From Mycobacterium sp. SMC-8 (lineage in GTDB: Bacteria; Actinomycetota; Actinomycetes; Mycobacteriales; Mycobacteriaceae), in assembly GCF_025263565.1 (NCBI RefSeq), contig NZ_CP079865.1:3410001-3474000 (forward strand): a stretch of 64,000 bases of DNA, written 5' to 3'. A program made the position numbers and the translations under genes. The notes beneath the pieces were generated by a model, which was given only the letters and a program-made list of their open reading frames with translations, made no database searches and was not told the DNA's origin. Below are positions 39,919 to 47,506 of the stretch, piece by piece; the stretch's first letter is position 1, and each line of letters starts with the position of its first letter.

Positions 39919-40913
39919 CGCGGCCCTCCTCCTGACAGCAGATCCAGCAGGTCCCATTCGGTTTCGCTGACCCGGCGACCGATCGCCGCCAGCTCGACCG
40001 ACGGCGACTCGCCGGACAGGTGGCGTTCGGCCTGGTGCCGGCAGATGACGCCCCACCGCAGTGTCGCCACGGTCAGCCACCACCGGAAAGCCTTGCGGTC
40101 TAGCGTGGTACCCGCCGCCGCCTCATAGGCCTGCAAGAACGCCTCCACGCTGCCCAGGCCGCCTGCTCCGAGTTCCTCGGGTGCGCCGAACCGCCATGCG
40201 CGGATACAGAACCACGCCAGGTCTTCGTAGATCTCCCCGATATGCGTCAGTTCCCAGTCAAGCACCGCGGCAAGGCCTGACTCGTCGACGATTACGTTGC
40301 CCATCCGGAAATCGCCGTGCACCAGGCGCATCGGTGAGGGGGCCGGACGCGCGTCAGCCAGCCGACGGAATGTCCACTCGAAAGCCGCTGTGGTGTCGCC
40401 GATCTCATCCAGACGTGTTGGCCACCCGGCGAGCTCGTCGGGCGCGGTCAAACCAATACCGTCCGGGTCGGCGCGATGAATCGCCGCAAGCGCTGTCGCA
40501 CACTGTCCGAGCAAGCGAGTGCGTCCTTCCTGATCGAGGCCGCGGAAGATGCGCCTAACGATCGTCTCACCGGGAATGGCATCACAGATCAGGAACGGAT
40601 CACCCACGACCTCCGAAGAACTGTCCGCGGTGAGGATGTGGGGCACCGGGGCGCCGGCAGCGGCGGCGCGCTGCTGAACCTTGGCCTCCAGCTCCATGCT
40701 GGCGTGGATGTTGTCGCGGGCGCCTGTACGCAGGATCAGCGGCCGGGCATTACCGTCGACGTACGCGGTGTCTGATCTGCTCCTCGCGTGCGTGGTGAAA
40801 CTCCACGTCGTCCGGCTCGCCCCACCCGTCAGCCGTTGCAGATTCTCGACGGTCGTGTCGCCGAGCACCGGCCGCAGCACCTCTTCGAGAGCCGCGGCCA
40901 AATCGGCGCTCAT
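39915..40913 (-). CDS. APH-family phosphotransferase, LvaA/ACAD10-11-like 4-hydroxyacyl-CoA kinase
   Basis: A 332-aa kinase-fold phosphotransferase. The catalytic loop is LVHGDFRMGNVIVDE, the metal-binding Asp is in VLDWELTHIGEIYEDLAWF, and the N-lobe holds LILRTGA. Proteins fused or linked to acyl-CoA dehydrogenases in this way (LvaA, mammalian ACAD10/11) phosphorylate the 4-hydroxyl of acyl-CoAs; the role here is inferred from neighbours. The ATG at 40913 (MSADLAAALEE) is chosen because it overlaps the stop of the preceding mini-ORF; the frame continues upstream through the repeats but only reads repeat sequence. The end is GGGPR-stop, overlapping the next array. Confidence 0.85.
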   Translation of the reverse strand: MSADLAAALEEVLRPVLGDTTVENLQRLTGGASRTTWSFTTHARSRSDTAYVDGNARPLILRTGARDNIHASMELEAKVQQRAAAAGAPVPHILTADSSSEVVGDPFLICDAIPGETIVRRIFRGLDQEGRTRLLGQCATALAAIHRADPDGIGLTAPDELAGWPTRLDEIGDTTAAFEWTFRRLADARPAPSPMRLVHGDFRMGNVIVDESGLAAVLDWELTHIGEIYEDLAWFCIRAWRFGAPEELGAGGLGSVEAFLQAYEAAAGTTLDRKAFRWWLTVATLRWGVICRHQAERHLSGESPSVELAAIGRRVSETEWDLLDLLSGGGPR

Positions 40914-41073
40914 GCCTGCCTTCTGCTCTTCGCGCAAGCGCTCATCGCTGCCTTCTGCTCTTCGCGCAAGCGCTCATCGCCGCCTTCTGCTCTTCGCGCA
41001 AGCGCTCATCGCTGCCTTCTGCTCTTCGCGCAAGCGCTCATCGCTGCCTTCTGCTCTTCGCGCAAGCGCTCAT
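40910..41073 (-). repeat. Tandem array of five 32-bp units, chain of mini-ORFs between fadE-like and aph-like genes
   Basis: Units at 40915-40946, 40947-40978, 40979-41010, 41011-41042 and 41043-41074, with one or two base changes among them. On the minus strand they encode MSACAKSRRQR (variants SRRRR and SRRQA) and a stop. Mini-ORF starts are 41073, 41041, 41009, 40977 and 40945. All junctions are ATGA overlaps, from the dehydrogenase stop through to the phosphotransferase ATG at 40913. AGAAGG lies 5 bases before each start. The tail GGCAGCG resembles the dehydrogenase end GGCGGCG. Confidence 0.92.
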
Positions 41074-42308
41074 CGCCGCCCGAATCCGAACAGCCTCTGC
41101 GCCACCCGCCGGATCTGAATCTCCTCCGCCCCCTCGGTAATCCGATACCGGCGATGATGCCGATAGATGTGCTCGAACGGCTCGTGCCTGCTGTAGCCGA
41201 CACCGCCGAACACCTGCATGGCGCGATCGGCGGCCTCGCAGACCAGGCGGTTGGCCCGGTAGTTGGCCATCGACACCTTGTCCGACACCTCCATGTGGTG
41301 GTTGCGGTCGAGTTCGGACGCCGCGAAACGCACCAGCAGGCGCACCATCTGCGCCTCGGTCTGCAACTCCACGAGCGGCCACTGCACGGCCTGGTGGGTC
41401 GAGAGCGGCTTGCCGAACACCTTACGGTCGTTGGCGTAAGCGACGGCGCGGTCGATGCAGTACTGGGCCGCTCCCAGGCTGCTGGCGGCCTGGCGGATCC
41501 TGTTCTCGTGCAGGAACGTCTGCCCGACCTCAAGCCCGCGATCCACCTCGCCGAGCACCGCGTCCGACGGCACCCGCACGTTCTCCAGGAGCACCTCGCC
41601 GTGGTCGGTGGGCATGTTGAACGTCCACCAGTAGTACGGAACCGAGAATCCCGGCGCATCGGTCGGCACCAGGAACGCGGTGATGCCACGTGCCTGGCCC
41701 GCCTCACCGGAGGTCCTCGCGAACACCAGGTCGTGGGTGGCACGGTGCACCCCGGTGTTGAAGCGCTTGGCGCCGTTGATGATCCACATGTCACCGTCTT
41801 GCACGGCGGTGGTCTCCAGCCATGTGGCATCCGAACCGTGATTGGGTTCTGTGAGTCCGAACGCCATCGACCGCTTGCCGGTGATCAGTGCGTCGGTCCA
41901 TTCCCGCTTCTGCTCGTCGGTGCCGAAGCGGTCCATCATGATCACCTGCGGGAAGTTGCCGACGATCGAGGACTCGTCCTGGAGGTCGTTGTGCAACCCC
42001 AGCCCCTTGTGGGCCAGATGCTCCCGGATCACCGCCATGTCGAGGTTGCTGCCGTCCCGGCCCCCGAACTGCGACGGCAGCCCAAAACGCAGCCAGCCCG
42101 CGGCGTCGGCACGCCGGCGCATCTCGTCGAGTAGATCCTCCCACTCACGACGCGGCACACCGCCGTTGTCCCAATCGGTGCGGGCATGTTCGCGTCGCTG
42201 GTCGAAATACTGGATGTGTTCGCGCTCCAGCGGTTTGATCTCGGCCTCGATGAACGCGTCCATCTCGGCGAGCAGCCCGGGGAGGTGGTCCGGAAGGGTG
42301 AAGTCCAC
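41070..42308 (-). CDS. Acyl-CoA dehydrogenase-family protein, LvaC/ACAD11-like
   Basis: A 412-aa FAD protein. It has the FAD/substrate segment MAFGLTEPNHGSDATWLET, FNTGVHRATHDLVFART, MQVFGGVGYSRHEPFEHIY, and a Glu in RITEGAEEIQ near residue 392. The two downstream genes suggest it acts like LvaC, removing phosphate from a 4-phosphoacyl-CoA to give an enoyl-CoA, rather than as a plain dehydrogenase; this is inference. The GTG at 42308 has AAAGGAGA 4-5 bases upstream. Its stop overlaps the first mini-ORF of a five-unit array. TetR and CoA-pathway genes lie upstream on the same strand. Confidence 0.85.
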   Translation of the reverse strand: MDFTLPDHLPGLLAEMDAFIEAEIKPLEREHIQYFDQRREHARTDWDNGGVPRREWEDLLDEMRRRADAAGWLRFGLPSQFGGRDGSNLDMAVIREHLAHKGLGLHNDLQDESSIVGNFPQVIMMDRFGTDEQKREWTDALITGKRSMAFGLTEPNHGSDATWLETTAVQDGDMWIINGAKRFNTGVHRATHDLVFARTSGEAGQARGITAFLVPTDAPGFSVPYYWWTFNMPTDHGEVLLENVRVPSDAVLGEVDRGLEVGQTFLHENRIRQAASSLGAAQYCIDRAVAYANDRKVFGKPLSTHQAVQWPLVELQTEAQMVRLLVRFAASELDRNHHMEVSDKVSMANYRANRLVCEAADRAMQVFGGVGYSRHEPFEHIYRHHRRYRITEGAEEIQIRRVAQRLFGFGRR

Positions 42309-42333
42309 AGTTCTCCTTTGAACGTCGTCGTGG

Positions 42334-42951
42334 TCAGTATCCGTACAGCGTCTTCTTCCAGATCCGTGAGAGGGTGGCGATCGCTTCCTCGTCGTCGATG
42401 TCGATGCCCAGGCCGGATGCACCGACGAACACGGTGGTGAAGTTCTCGAACAGCAACGCGATCGCCGCCGCCGTGTGCTCGGGGTGCAGTTCCCCACCGT
42501 ATCCCTGTTCTTGGGCGCGAAGCACCGATGCCGCTACGATGTCGATGCCGAATCTCCGGAACTCGTTCTGCACCAGCGCGAAGCGCGGCTGGGTGGCGGC
42601 CAGTTGCGCGACGGCGATCATGATCCCGATGTTCTGCTTGAACATCGTCCAGTACCCGCTGACCACCGTGGTGAAGAACGCGTCGTCGTCGGGCGACTCG
42701 GGCAGTGCAACACTCAGACCGGACGGAGTGACGACATCGCGCAGGAACGACTGCGCCAGCGCAGCGAGCAGATCCTCCTTGTCGGCGAAGTACCGGTAGA
42801 AGACCGCGGGTGACTTGCCGGCAGCCGACGTGATGTCGGTGAGCGTGGTGCCGTGAAAGCCACGCTCGGCGAACAGCTTGCGGGCTGCCTGTTCGATCGC
42901 GCCGCGGGTCTGGCGGCCCTTGGCGCTGAGCGAACCGGGTTCCGGCGGCAC
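42334..42951 (-). CDS. TetR/AcrR-family regulator
   Basis: A 205-aa repressor with helix-turn-helix GAIEQAARKLFAERGFHGTT to KSPAVFYRYFADKEDLLAAL (residues about 16-65) and a ligand domain of the type with the C-terminal SRIWKKTLYGY. The start is a GTG at 42951, 6 bp after the lyase stop, and the acyl-CoA dehydrogenase begins 25 bp downstream, so it is embedded in the operon it probably controls. A strong palindrome before the first gene of this run (47363-47382) is a possible binding site. The inducer may be an acyl-CoA; this is a guess from context. Confidence 0.85.
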   Translation of the reverse strand: MPPEPGSLSAKGRQTRGAIEQAARKLFAERGFHGTTLTDITSAAGKSPAVFYRYFADKEDLLAALAQSFLRDVVTPSGLSVALPESPDDDAFFTTVVSGYWTMFKQNIGIMIAVAQLAATQPRFALVQNEFRRFGIDIVAASVLRAQEQGYGGELHPEHTAAAIALLFENFTTVFVGASGLGIDIDDEEAIATLSRIWKKTLYGY

Positions 42952-42957
42952 GGCCGG

Positions 42958-43860
42958 CTATCCCAGGATCCGGTCGCCGGCGCGCAGCAGCGAGCTCGGT
43001 AGGTCGTGGCCCACCGCGCGCTGCGCCACGCCGGCCGCGGCGATGCTTGCATCCAGATCCACGTCGACGTGAATGCCGCTGTCCCGCAACAGATAGACCA
43101 AGTCTTCGGTCGCGATGTTGCCGCTGGCCCCCGGGGCGAACGGACATCCGCCCAGGCCGCCCACCGAGGCGTCCAGCCTGGTGACGCCTGCGCCGACCGC
43201 AGCGTACGCACTGGCCAGGCCGGCGCCGCGGGTGTTGTGGAAATGCGCGCCCAGCGGGAGGTCGCCGATCAGCGGCCGGACCACCGCGATCAGATCACTG
43301 ACCCGCCGCGGTGTCGTGGTGCCGATCGTGTCGGCGATGGCCAGGCGGTCGACACCGGCGTCGACGGCCGCACGCACGATGTCCACGACCCTCTGCGGCG
43401 GCGTCGGCCCGTCGAACGGACAGTCCCAGGCAGTCGCGACGATGACCTCGACGGACACCTCGCTGTCGTGGGCGATCGCGACGATCTCGGGGATCTGGGC
43501 CGTGGCCTCCGCCGAGGAGCGCCCCACGTTGGCGCGGCTGTGACCGTCGGCGGCCGACACCACGTATTCGATCGAGCGCAGACCTGCGGCGATCGCCCGC
43601 CTCGCACCGTTCGGGCTGGCGACCAACGCGGAGAACTCGATCCCGGGGAAGTTGTGCAGCTCGGCGGCGAGGTCGGCGGCGTCAGCCAGCGCGGGGACCT
43701 TCGACGGCGACACGAACGCCGTCGCCTCCATCTCCCGCACGCCGGTGGCCGCGATGGCCGCCAGGAGTTCGAGCTTGGCCGACAGCGGGATCGGATCCTC
43801 GATCTGCAGGCCGTCGCGCATCGACACATCACGGATGTCGACATGGGTAGGCGTGGTCAT
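42958..43860 (-). CDS. Hydroxymethylglutaryl-CoA lyase-like protein
   Basis: A 300-aa DRE-TIM metallolyase that splits a 3-hydroxy-3-methylacyl-CoA into an acyl-CoA or acetoacetate part. The catalytic Arg-Asp is in SMRDGLQIED, the metal-site region is LGAHFHNTRGAG, and the active-site Cys loop is GGLGGCPFAPGASGN. It overlaps the CoA-transferase stop by 4 bp. Together they suggest activation of a branched hydroxy acid to its CoA ester and cleavage; citramalyl-CoA or another analogue could be the real substrate. Confidence 0.85.
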   Translation of the reverse strand: MTTPTHVDIRDVSMRDGLQIEDPIPLSAKLELLAAIAATGVREMEATAFVSPSKVPALADAADLAAELHNFPGIEFSALVASPNGARRAIAAGLRSIEYVVSAADGHSRANVGRSSAEATAQIPEIVAIAHDSEVSVEVIVATAWDCPFDGPTPPQRVVDIVRAAVDAGVDRLAIADTIGTTTPRRVSDLIAVVRPLIGDLPLGAHFHNTRGAGLASAYAAVGAGVTRLDASVGGLGGCPFAPGASGNIATEDLVYLLRDSGIHVDVDLDASIAAAGVAQRAVGHDLPSSLLRAGDRILG

Positions 43861-45059
43861 AGCACACCCTCCGCTCTCAGAGCGTCCAGCTCGGCGTCGG
43901 TCTTGCCGAGTAGATCCCGGTAGATTTGGTCGTTGTGCTGGCCCGGCCGCGCCGATCCGGCAGAACGGATCGTGCCGGGCGTCTCGGACAACACCGGAAC
44001 CACGCCTGGCCCCTTGATGTTCCGCCCGATCCGCTCATCCCAGTGGTCGGCGATCATCCCGCGCGCCTGTAGTTGCGGGTCCCGGACCACCTCGGCGACG
44101 GTGTTGATCGGGCCGCTGATCACGCCCGCGTCGGACAAGGTGGAGATGATGTCGTCCGGCTGCCGCTGCGCGGCCCACGCTGCGATGATCGCGTCGAGCT
44201 CATCCTGATTGCGGCCGCGCGCAACGTGATTGGAGAAGCGCTCGTCGGTGGCGAGTTCGGGTTGGCCCATCGCGGCGCACAACCGCCGGAAAACGGTGTC
44301 CTGGTTGGCGGCGATCACCACCCAGCTACCGTCGGCGGTCGGATAGATGTTCGATGGAGCGATGCCTTCCAGCCTGGTGCCCGACGGGCCACGCACCACT
44401 CCACCGATGTCATAGTCGGGGATCGTCGATTCCTGCACCGCCAAACATGATTCGGTGAGTGCCGCGTCGACGATCTGACCGTCGCCAGTGACGGAACGGC
44501 GGTACAGCGCGGCAAGCGCGCCCTGCGCGGCGAACATGCCGGCCAGGCTGTCGCCCAGGGACAGCGCCAACCGCGGGGGAGGGCCGCCCGGGAAGCCGTT
44601 CATGTGCCGCAATCCGCTGGCGGCCTCGGCGACCGAGGCGTATCCGGCCTTGTGCGCGTCCGGGCCGGTCTGCCCATACCCCGACACTCGCACCAGGATG
44701 ATCCCGCGGTGACGGTCACGCAGAGTGTCATAACCCAGTCCCCATTTCTCCAGGGTGCCGGGCCGGAAGTTCTCGACGATCACGTCGGAACGCTCGACCA
44801 GTTCGAGGAATAGGTCGCGACCCTGCGGGACGCGAAGATTCAGGGTGACGGCCTTCTTGTTGCGTGCGTGCACCGTCCAGAAGAAGTGATGCCCGTCGAG
44901 CTCTGCCTGACCCCAGGTGCGTAGCGGATCGGGTGCACCCGGCGGCTCGATCTTGATCACCTCGGCACCCATGTCGCCGAGCAGGCGTCCCGCGAACGGG
45001 CCTGAGATCAGCGTGCCGACCTCAAGCACCCGGATACCGTCGAGCGGACCCGTGCTCAT
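43857..45059 (-). CDS. CaiB/BaiF family III CoA-transferase
   Basis: A 400-aa enzyme that moves CoA between carboxylic acids. It shows RVLEVGTLISGPFAGRLLGD at the N-terminus, VIVENFRPGTLEKWGL, and the catalytic Asp in LSLGDSLAGMFA (about residue 168). It overlaps the hydrolase and the lyase genes by 4 bp on each side, within an operon for oxidation of an unidentified branched or aromatic-derived acid. Confidence 0.88.
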   Translation of the reverse strand: MSTGPLDGIRVLEVGTLISGPFAGRLLGDMGAEVIKIEPPGAPDPLRTWGQAELDGHHFFWTVHARNKKAVTLNLRVPQGRDLFLELVERSDVIVENFRPGTLEKWGLGYDTLRDRHRGIILVRVSGYGQTGPDAHKAGYASVAEAASGLRHMNGFPGGPPPRLALSLGDSLAGMFAAQGALAALYRRSVTGDGQIVDAALTESCLAVQESTIPDYDIGGVVRGPSGTRLEGIAPSNIYPTADGSWVVIAANQDTVFRRLCAAMGQPELATDERFSNHVARGRNQDELDAIIAAWAAQRQPDDIISTLSDAGVISGPINTVAEVVRDPQLQARGMIADHWDERIGRNIKGPGVVPVLSETPGTIRSAGSARPGQHNDQIYRDLLGKTDAELDALRAEGVL

Positions 45060-46234
45060 CGGGCGCTCGCGAAGTCGTGTCGAACCAGCCAGTCGGCGAC
45101 GATACCGACCGCCTCGCGGAGCTTGTCCCGCTGATCCGGACCGGCGTAATAGTGGTTCGCTCCATCGATTTCGTGCATCTCCTTGTCCTGGTGACCGATC
45201 GCCTCGAAGATTCGGCGTGTGTGGCTGGGAGTGCAGGCGTCGTCGGCGAGGTTTCCGATCACCAGCGCGGGCACCTCGATGTCAGGACCGCACTTGACGG
45301 CATCGCCGTGCGCGTCGTCGTAACTCCACTGCGAGAGCCAGCTGCGCAGCGTGCAGAATCGTGCCAGGCCCACCGGGCTCATGTTCACCACCTGAGGATC
45401 ACCCAGATAGCAGGTTCCCGGGGTCCGTTCGTTCGGATCGACGGTCGGGTCCAGCCAGCGGGGATCGGCCATGGTGCCGTGGACGACGAACGCGAACTCG
45501 TCATCGGGTCGGCCGGCGGCCTTGAGTTCGGCGAGCTTGTCCTTCACCCAGGTGGTGATCCGCCGGTTCCGGGCGACCTGGGCGTCGCGGTAGCGCTCCA
45601 AGAACTCCGGCGTGTACGGCGGCTGATTGGGGTTGGCGGGGTTGTACAGGTCGAGTTCGGGGTCGCGCTTGGTCGGGTCCGATTCATCGAGAATCGACGC
45701 GTCCAGCCATTCGGTCATGGTGCCGTGTCTGCTGATGTGCGCCGCGAGCAACATGATGCCGTCGGCCGGGACGAGGCCGAGCTTGGTCAGATCCGGACCG
45801 TCGCCCGACGGGCTCGACGTCACGGTGGGGTGCTGGGCCTGCTGTTGGTAGAACGCCGACAGGGACCCGCCACCGCTCCACCCGGCGAGCACCACCTTGG
45901 AGTAGCCGAGCCGGTTCTTCGCGTCCTTGATGCACTCGCCGAGGTCTTCGACGACCTTCTCCATCAGCAACGCCGAGTCGGTGCCCCGGAATCTGCTGTT
46001 GCAGTAGATGACGTGATGGCCGGCGCGGGCGAGCGCGTTGATCATCGGCAGGTACGCGCCCCCTCCGATCGGGTGCATGAACACGAGCACGGTGTCGCTT
46101 CCCACCGTTCTCGGCTTGAGCAGGTAGCTTTCCAGCACCACCCGCTCGGCAACGCCACCGTAGACGTCGCGGACACGCGAGTTGTTCTGGTAGGCAACCA
46201 GGTACGGGATACGGTCGTATTCGTGCTTCGTCAT
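45056..46234 (-). CDS. Alpha/beta-fold hydrolase
   Basis: A 392-aa serine hydrolase with FMHPIGGGAYLPM (oxyanion side), a nucleophile elbow GWSGGG in VVLAGWSGGGSLSAF, an acid probably in VIGNLADDACTPSH, and the His in IDGANHYYAG. The large insertion between residues about 150 and 290 is unusual for the fold. The ATG at 46234 is 2 bp after the dioxygenase stop, and the end overlaps the CoA-transferase start. It may open a lactone or cleave a C-C bond of the dioxygenase product; this is inferred from operon position only. Confidence 0.82.
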   Translation of the reverse strand: MTKHEYDRIPYLVAYQNNSRVRDVYGGVAERVVLESYLLKPRTVGSDTVLVFMHPIGGGAYLPMINALARAGHHVIYCNSRFRGTDSALLMEKVVEDLGECIKDAKNRLGYSKVVLAGWSGGGSLSAFYQQQAQHPTVTSSPSGDGPDLTKLGLVPADGIMLLAAHISRHGTMTEWLDASILDESDPTKRDPELDLYNPANPNQPPYTPEFLERYRDAQVARNRRITTWVKDKLAELKAAGRPDDEFAFVVHGTMADPRWLDPTVDPNERTPGTCYLGDPQVVNMSPVGLARFCTLRSWLSQWSYDDAHGDAVKCGPDIEVPALVIGNLADDACTPSHTRRIFEAIGHQDKEMHEIDGANHYYAGPDQRDKLREAVGIVADWLVRHDFASAR

Positions 46235-46236
46235 CG

Positions 46237-47340
46237 TCAGTGTTGCCCTAGATCGTTGGCGAGGATCTCCGGCGACGGGATCAACCGCCGTCGGGTGTCG
46301 ATGGCGATGACGGACCAGTCCACCCGGTCGTAATCGTCGAATTTGCGGCGCGCGCGTTCGCGGGCCTTCTCCGGAGCCCCGTGGTGCACACCCTGCGGTG
46401 CGTGCGACACGAGGCCAGGAGGCATCGGGATGCCGTAGAGGGACCCGTCGTGGAAAAACGCGATCTCGTCGTAGTCCACGTTGCGGTGGTACCACGGCGT
46501 GCGTTCGGTGCCGGGCACCGTCTCAGCGGGTTTAGGCAGGAAGTTCATCACATACACCCCGGTGGCCTGCATGAACAGGTGCACTGTGGGCGGCAGGTGC
46601 ACGCTCTCGGACGTGACGACCGTGTAGTCGTCGATGTTGAAGGTGAAGGGAAAGTTGTCTCCGCGCCAACCTTCGACGTCGAGCGGATTGTGCTGGTAGA
46701 ACAGGCTTGTCGGCCCGCCGTCGTGGATCAGCCGTACTTCGTACTCTCCGTCGACCTGCGGGCCGACGCCGTCGTCGATCGGCTGGGGTTCGGGGATGAC
46801 CGCCTGCGCGGGGTCGAAGGGGAAGTGCCGGCCGAGAGTGCCAGCGGGCGGCACCCGGAACTCGTCGGTCGCCTGGATCATCAGCAGTGTGCTCTCTTCG
46901 GCGGGCAGCTGCCGCCACGTGCAGGCCTTCGGAATGTAGATCCAGTCGCCCTGACGGTAGTCCAGCGGCCCGAATTCGGTTTCCAGGGAGCCGGATCCGC
47001 GATGGACGAAGGACAGCAGATCGCCGTCGACGTAGCGGACGAAGAACGGCATCTCTTCGGTGCGCCGTGACAGCAACACCTGGCAGTCCGCATTGGAGAA
47101 CATCAACAGCGGCCCGCCGTGCGCATCGGTGGCGTCGCCGGGCTTGAGCTCACTGCTCAGGACGTCGGTGGGGCGGAGGGGGCCGACGCTCCGGTAGGCG
47201 GTGGGGTCGTGCCGCCGGTACATGTTGGCGGTCCGGCCGACGAAACCGCCACGACCGAGCTCGTCATCCTTGAGCCCGTCGAGGTCAGCATGAATCCGCT
47301 TGGGGGTCTTGCCCTTTCGAAGGTGGACGAATGATTCCAT
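46237..47340 (-). CDS. Homogentisate 1,2-dioxygenase-like cupin protein
   Basis: A 367-aa protein of the HGD family, which opens dihydroxylated aromatic rings with Fe(II). The likely iron ligands are the His of WYHRNVDYDE, a Glu nearby, and the His in GVHHGAPE, lining up with the YHRN and PHGP motifs of classical HGD. It is shorter than the classical enzyme (about 430-440 aa). Fumarylacetoacetase and maleylacetoacetate isomerase are absent; CoA-transferase and HMG-CoA-lyase-like genes follow instead, so the substrate may not be homogentisate. It is the first gene of the minus-strand operon, with a palindromic operator candidate upstream. Confidence 0.82.
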   Translation of the reverse strand: MESFVHLRKGKTPKRIHADLDGLKDDELGRGGFVGRTANMYRRHDPTAYRSVGPLRPTDVLSSELKPGDATDAHGGPLLMFSNADCQVLLSRRTEEMPFFVRYVDGDLLSFVHRGSGSLETEFGPLDYRQGDWIYIPKACTWRQLPAEESTLLMIQATDEFRVPPAGTLGRHFPFDPAQAVIPEPQPIDDGVGPQVDGEYEVRLIHDGGPTSLFYQHNPLDVEGWRGDNFPFTFNIDDYTVVTSESVHLPPTVHLFMQATGVYVMNFLPKPAETVPGTERTPWYHRNVDYDEIAFFHDGSLYGIPMPPGLVSHAPQGVHHGAPEKARERARRKFDDYDRVDWSVIAIDTRRRLIPSPEILANDLGQH

Positions 47341-47362
47341 CGCGATCTCCCCGGCCTAGAAG

Positions 47363-47382
47363 TAAAAGTGACATTACTTTTA
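47363..47382. promoter_or_regulatory. Operator candidate TAAAAGT-N6-ACTTTTA
   Basis: A perfect 7-base inverted repeat with a 6-base spacer lies 22 bases upstream of the dioxygenase start. It is AT-rich in a GC-rich setting and is the right size for a TetR-type repressor; the TetR encoded five genes into the operon is the nearest candidate. Confidence 0.6.
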
Positions 47383-47493
47383 GATCCAAGCGTGGTCAAT
47401 GGGTGTCGGCGATGTTCCCCTCCGGTGGAATTTCTGCCGATTCCAGCGGTCGTAGCCGTCGCATCGGCGGCTGGACTTGTCGGTGGTTCGCAC

Positions 47494-47499
47494 TAGTGT
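47494..47499 (+). promoter_or_regulatory. -10 hexamer TAGTGT, leaderless start
   Basis: TAGTGT ends 7 bases before the ATG at 47507, supporting that start for the HNH/DUF222 gene. Confidence 0.45.
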
Positions 47500-47506
47500 T
47501 CGATGT

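Noticed and set aside
40914..40937. Earlier start for the phosphotransferase gene (MREEQKAG extension)
   Set aside because: The added codons are the repeat unit read in another frame; the ATG at 40913 overlaps the mini-ORF stop as at every other junction.
26734..41073. The 30-32 bp repeats as CRISPR arrays
   Set aside because: Units follow each other without spacers, lie in the coding direction of operons, and no cas gene is present.
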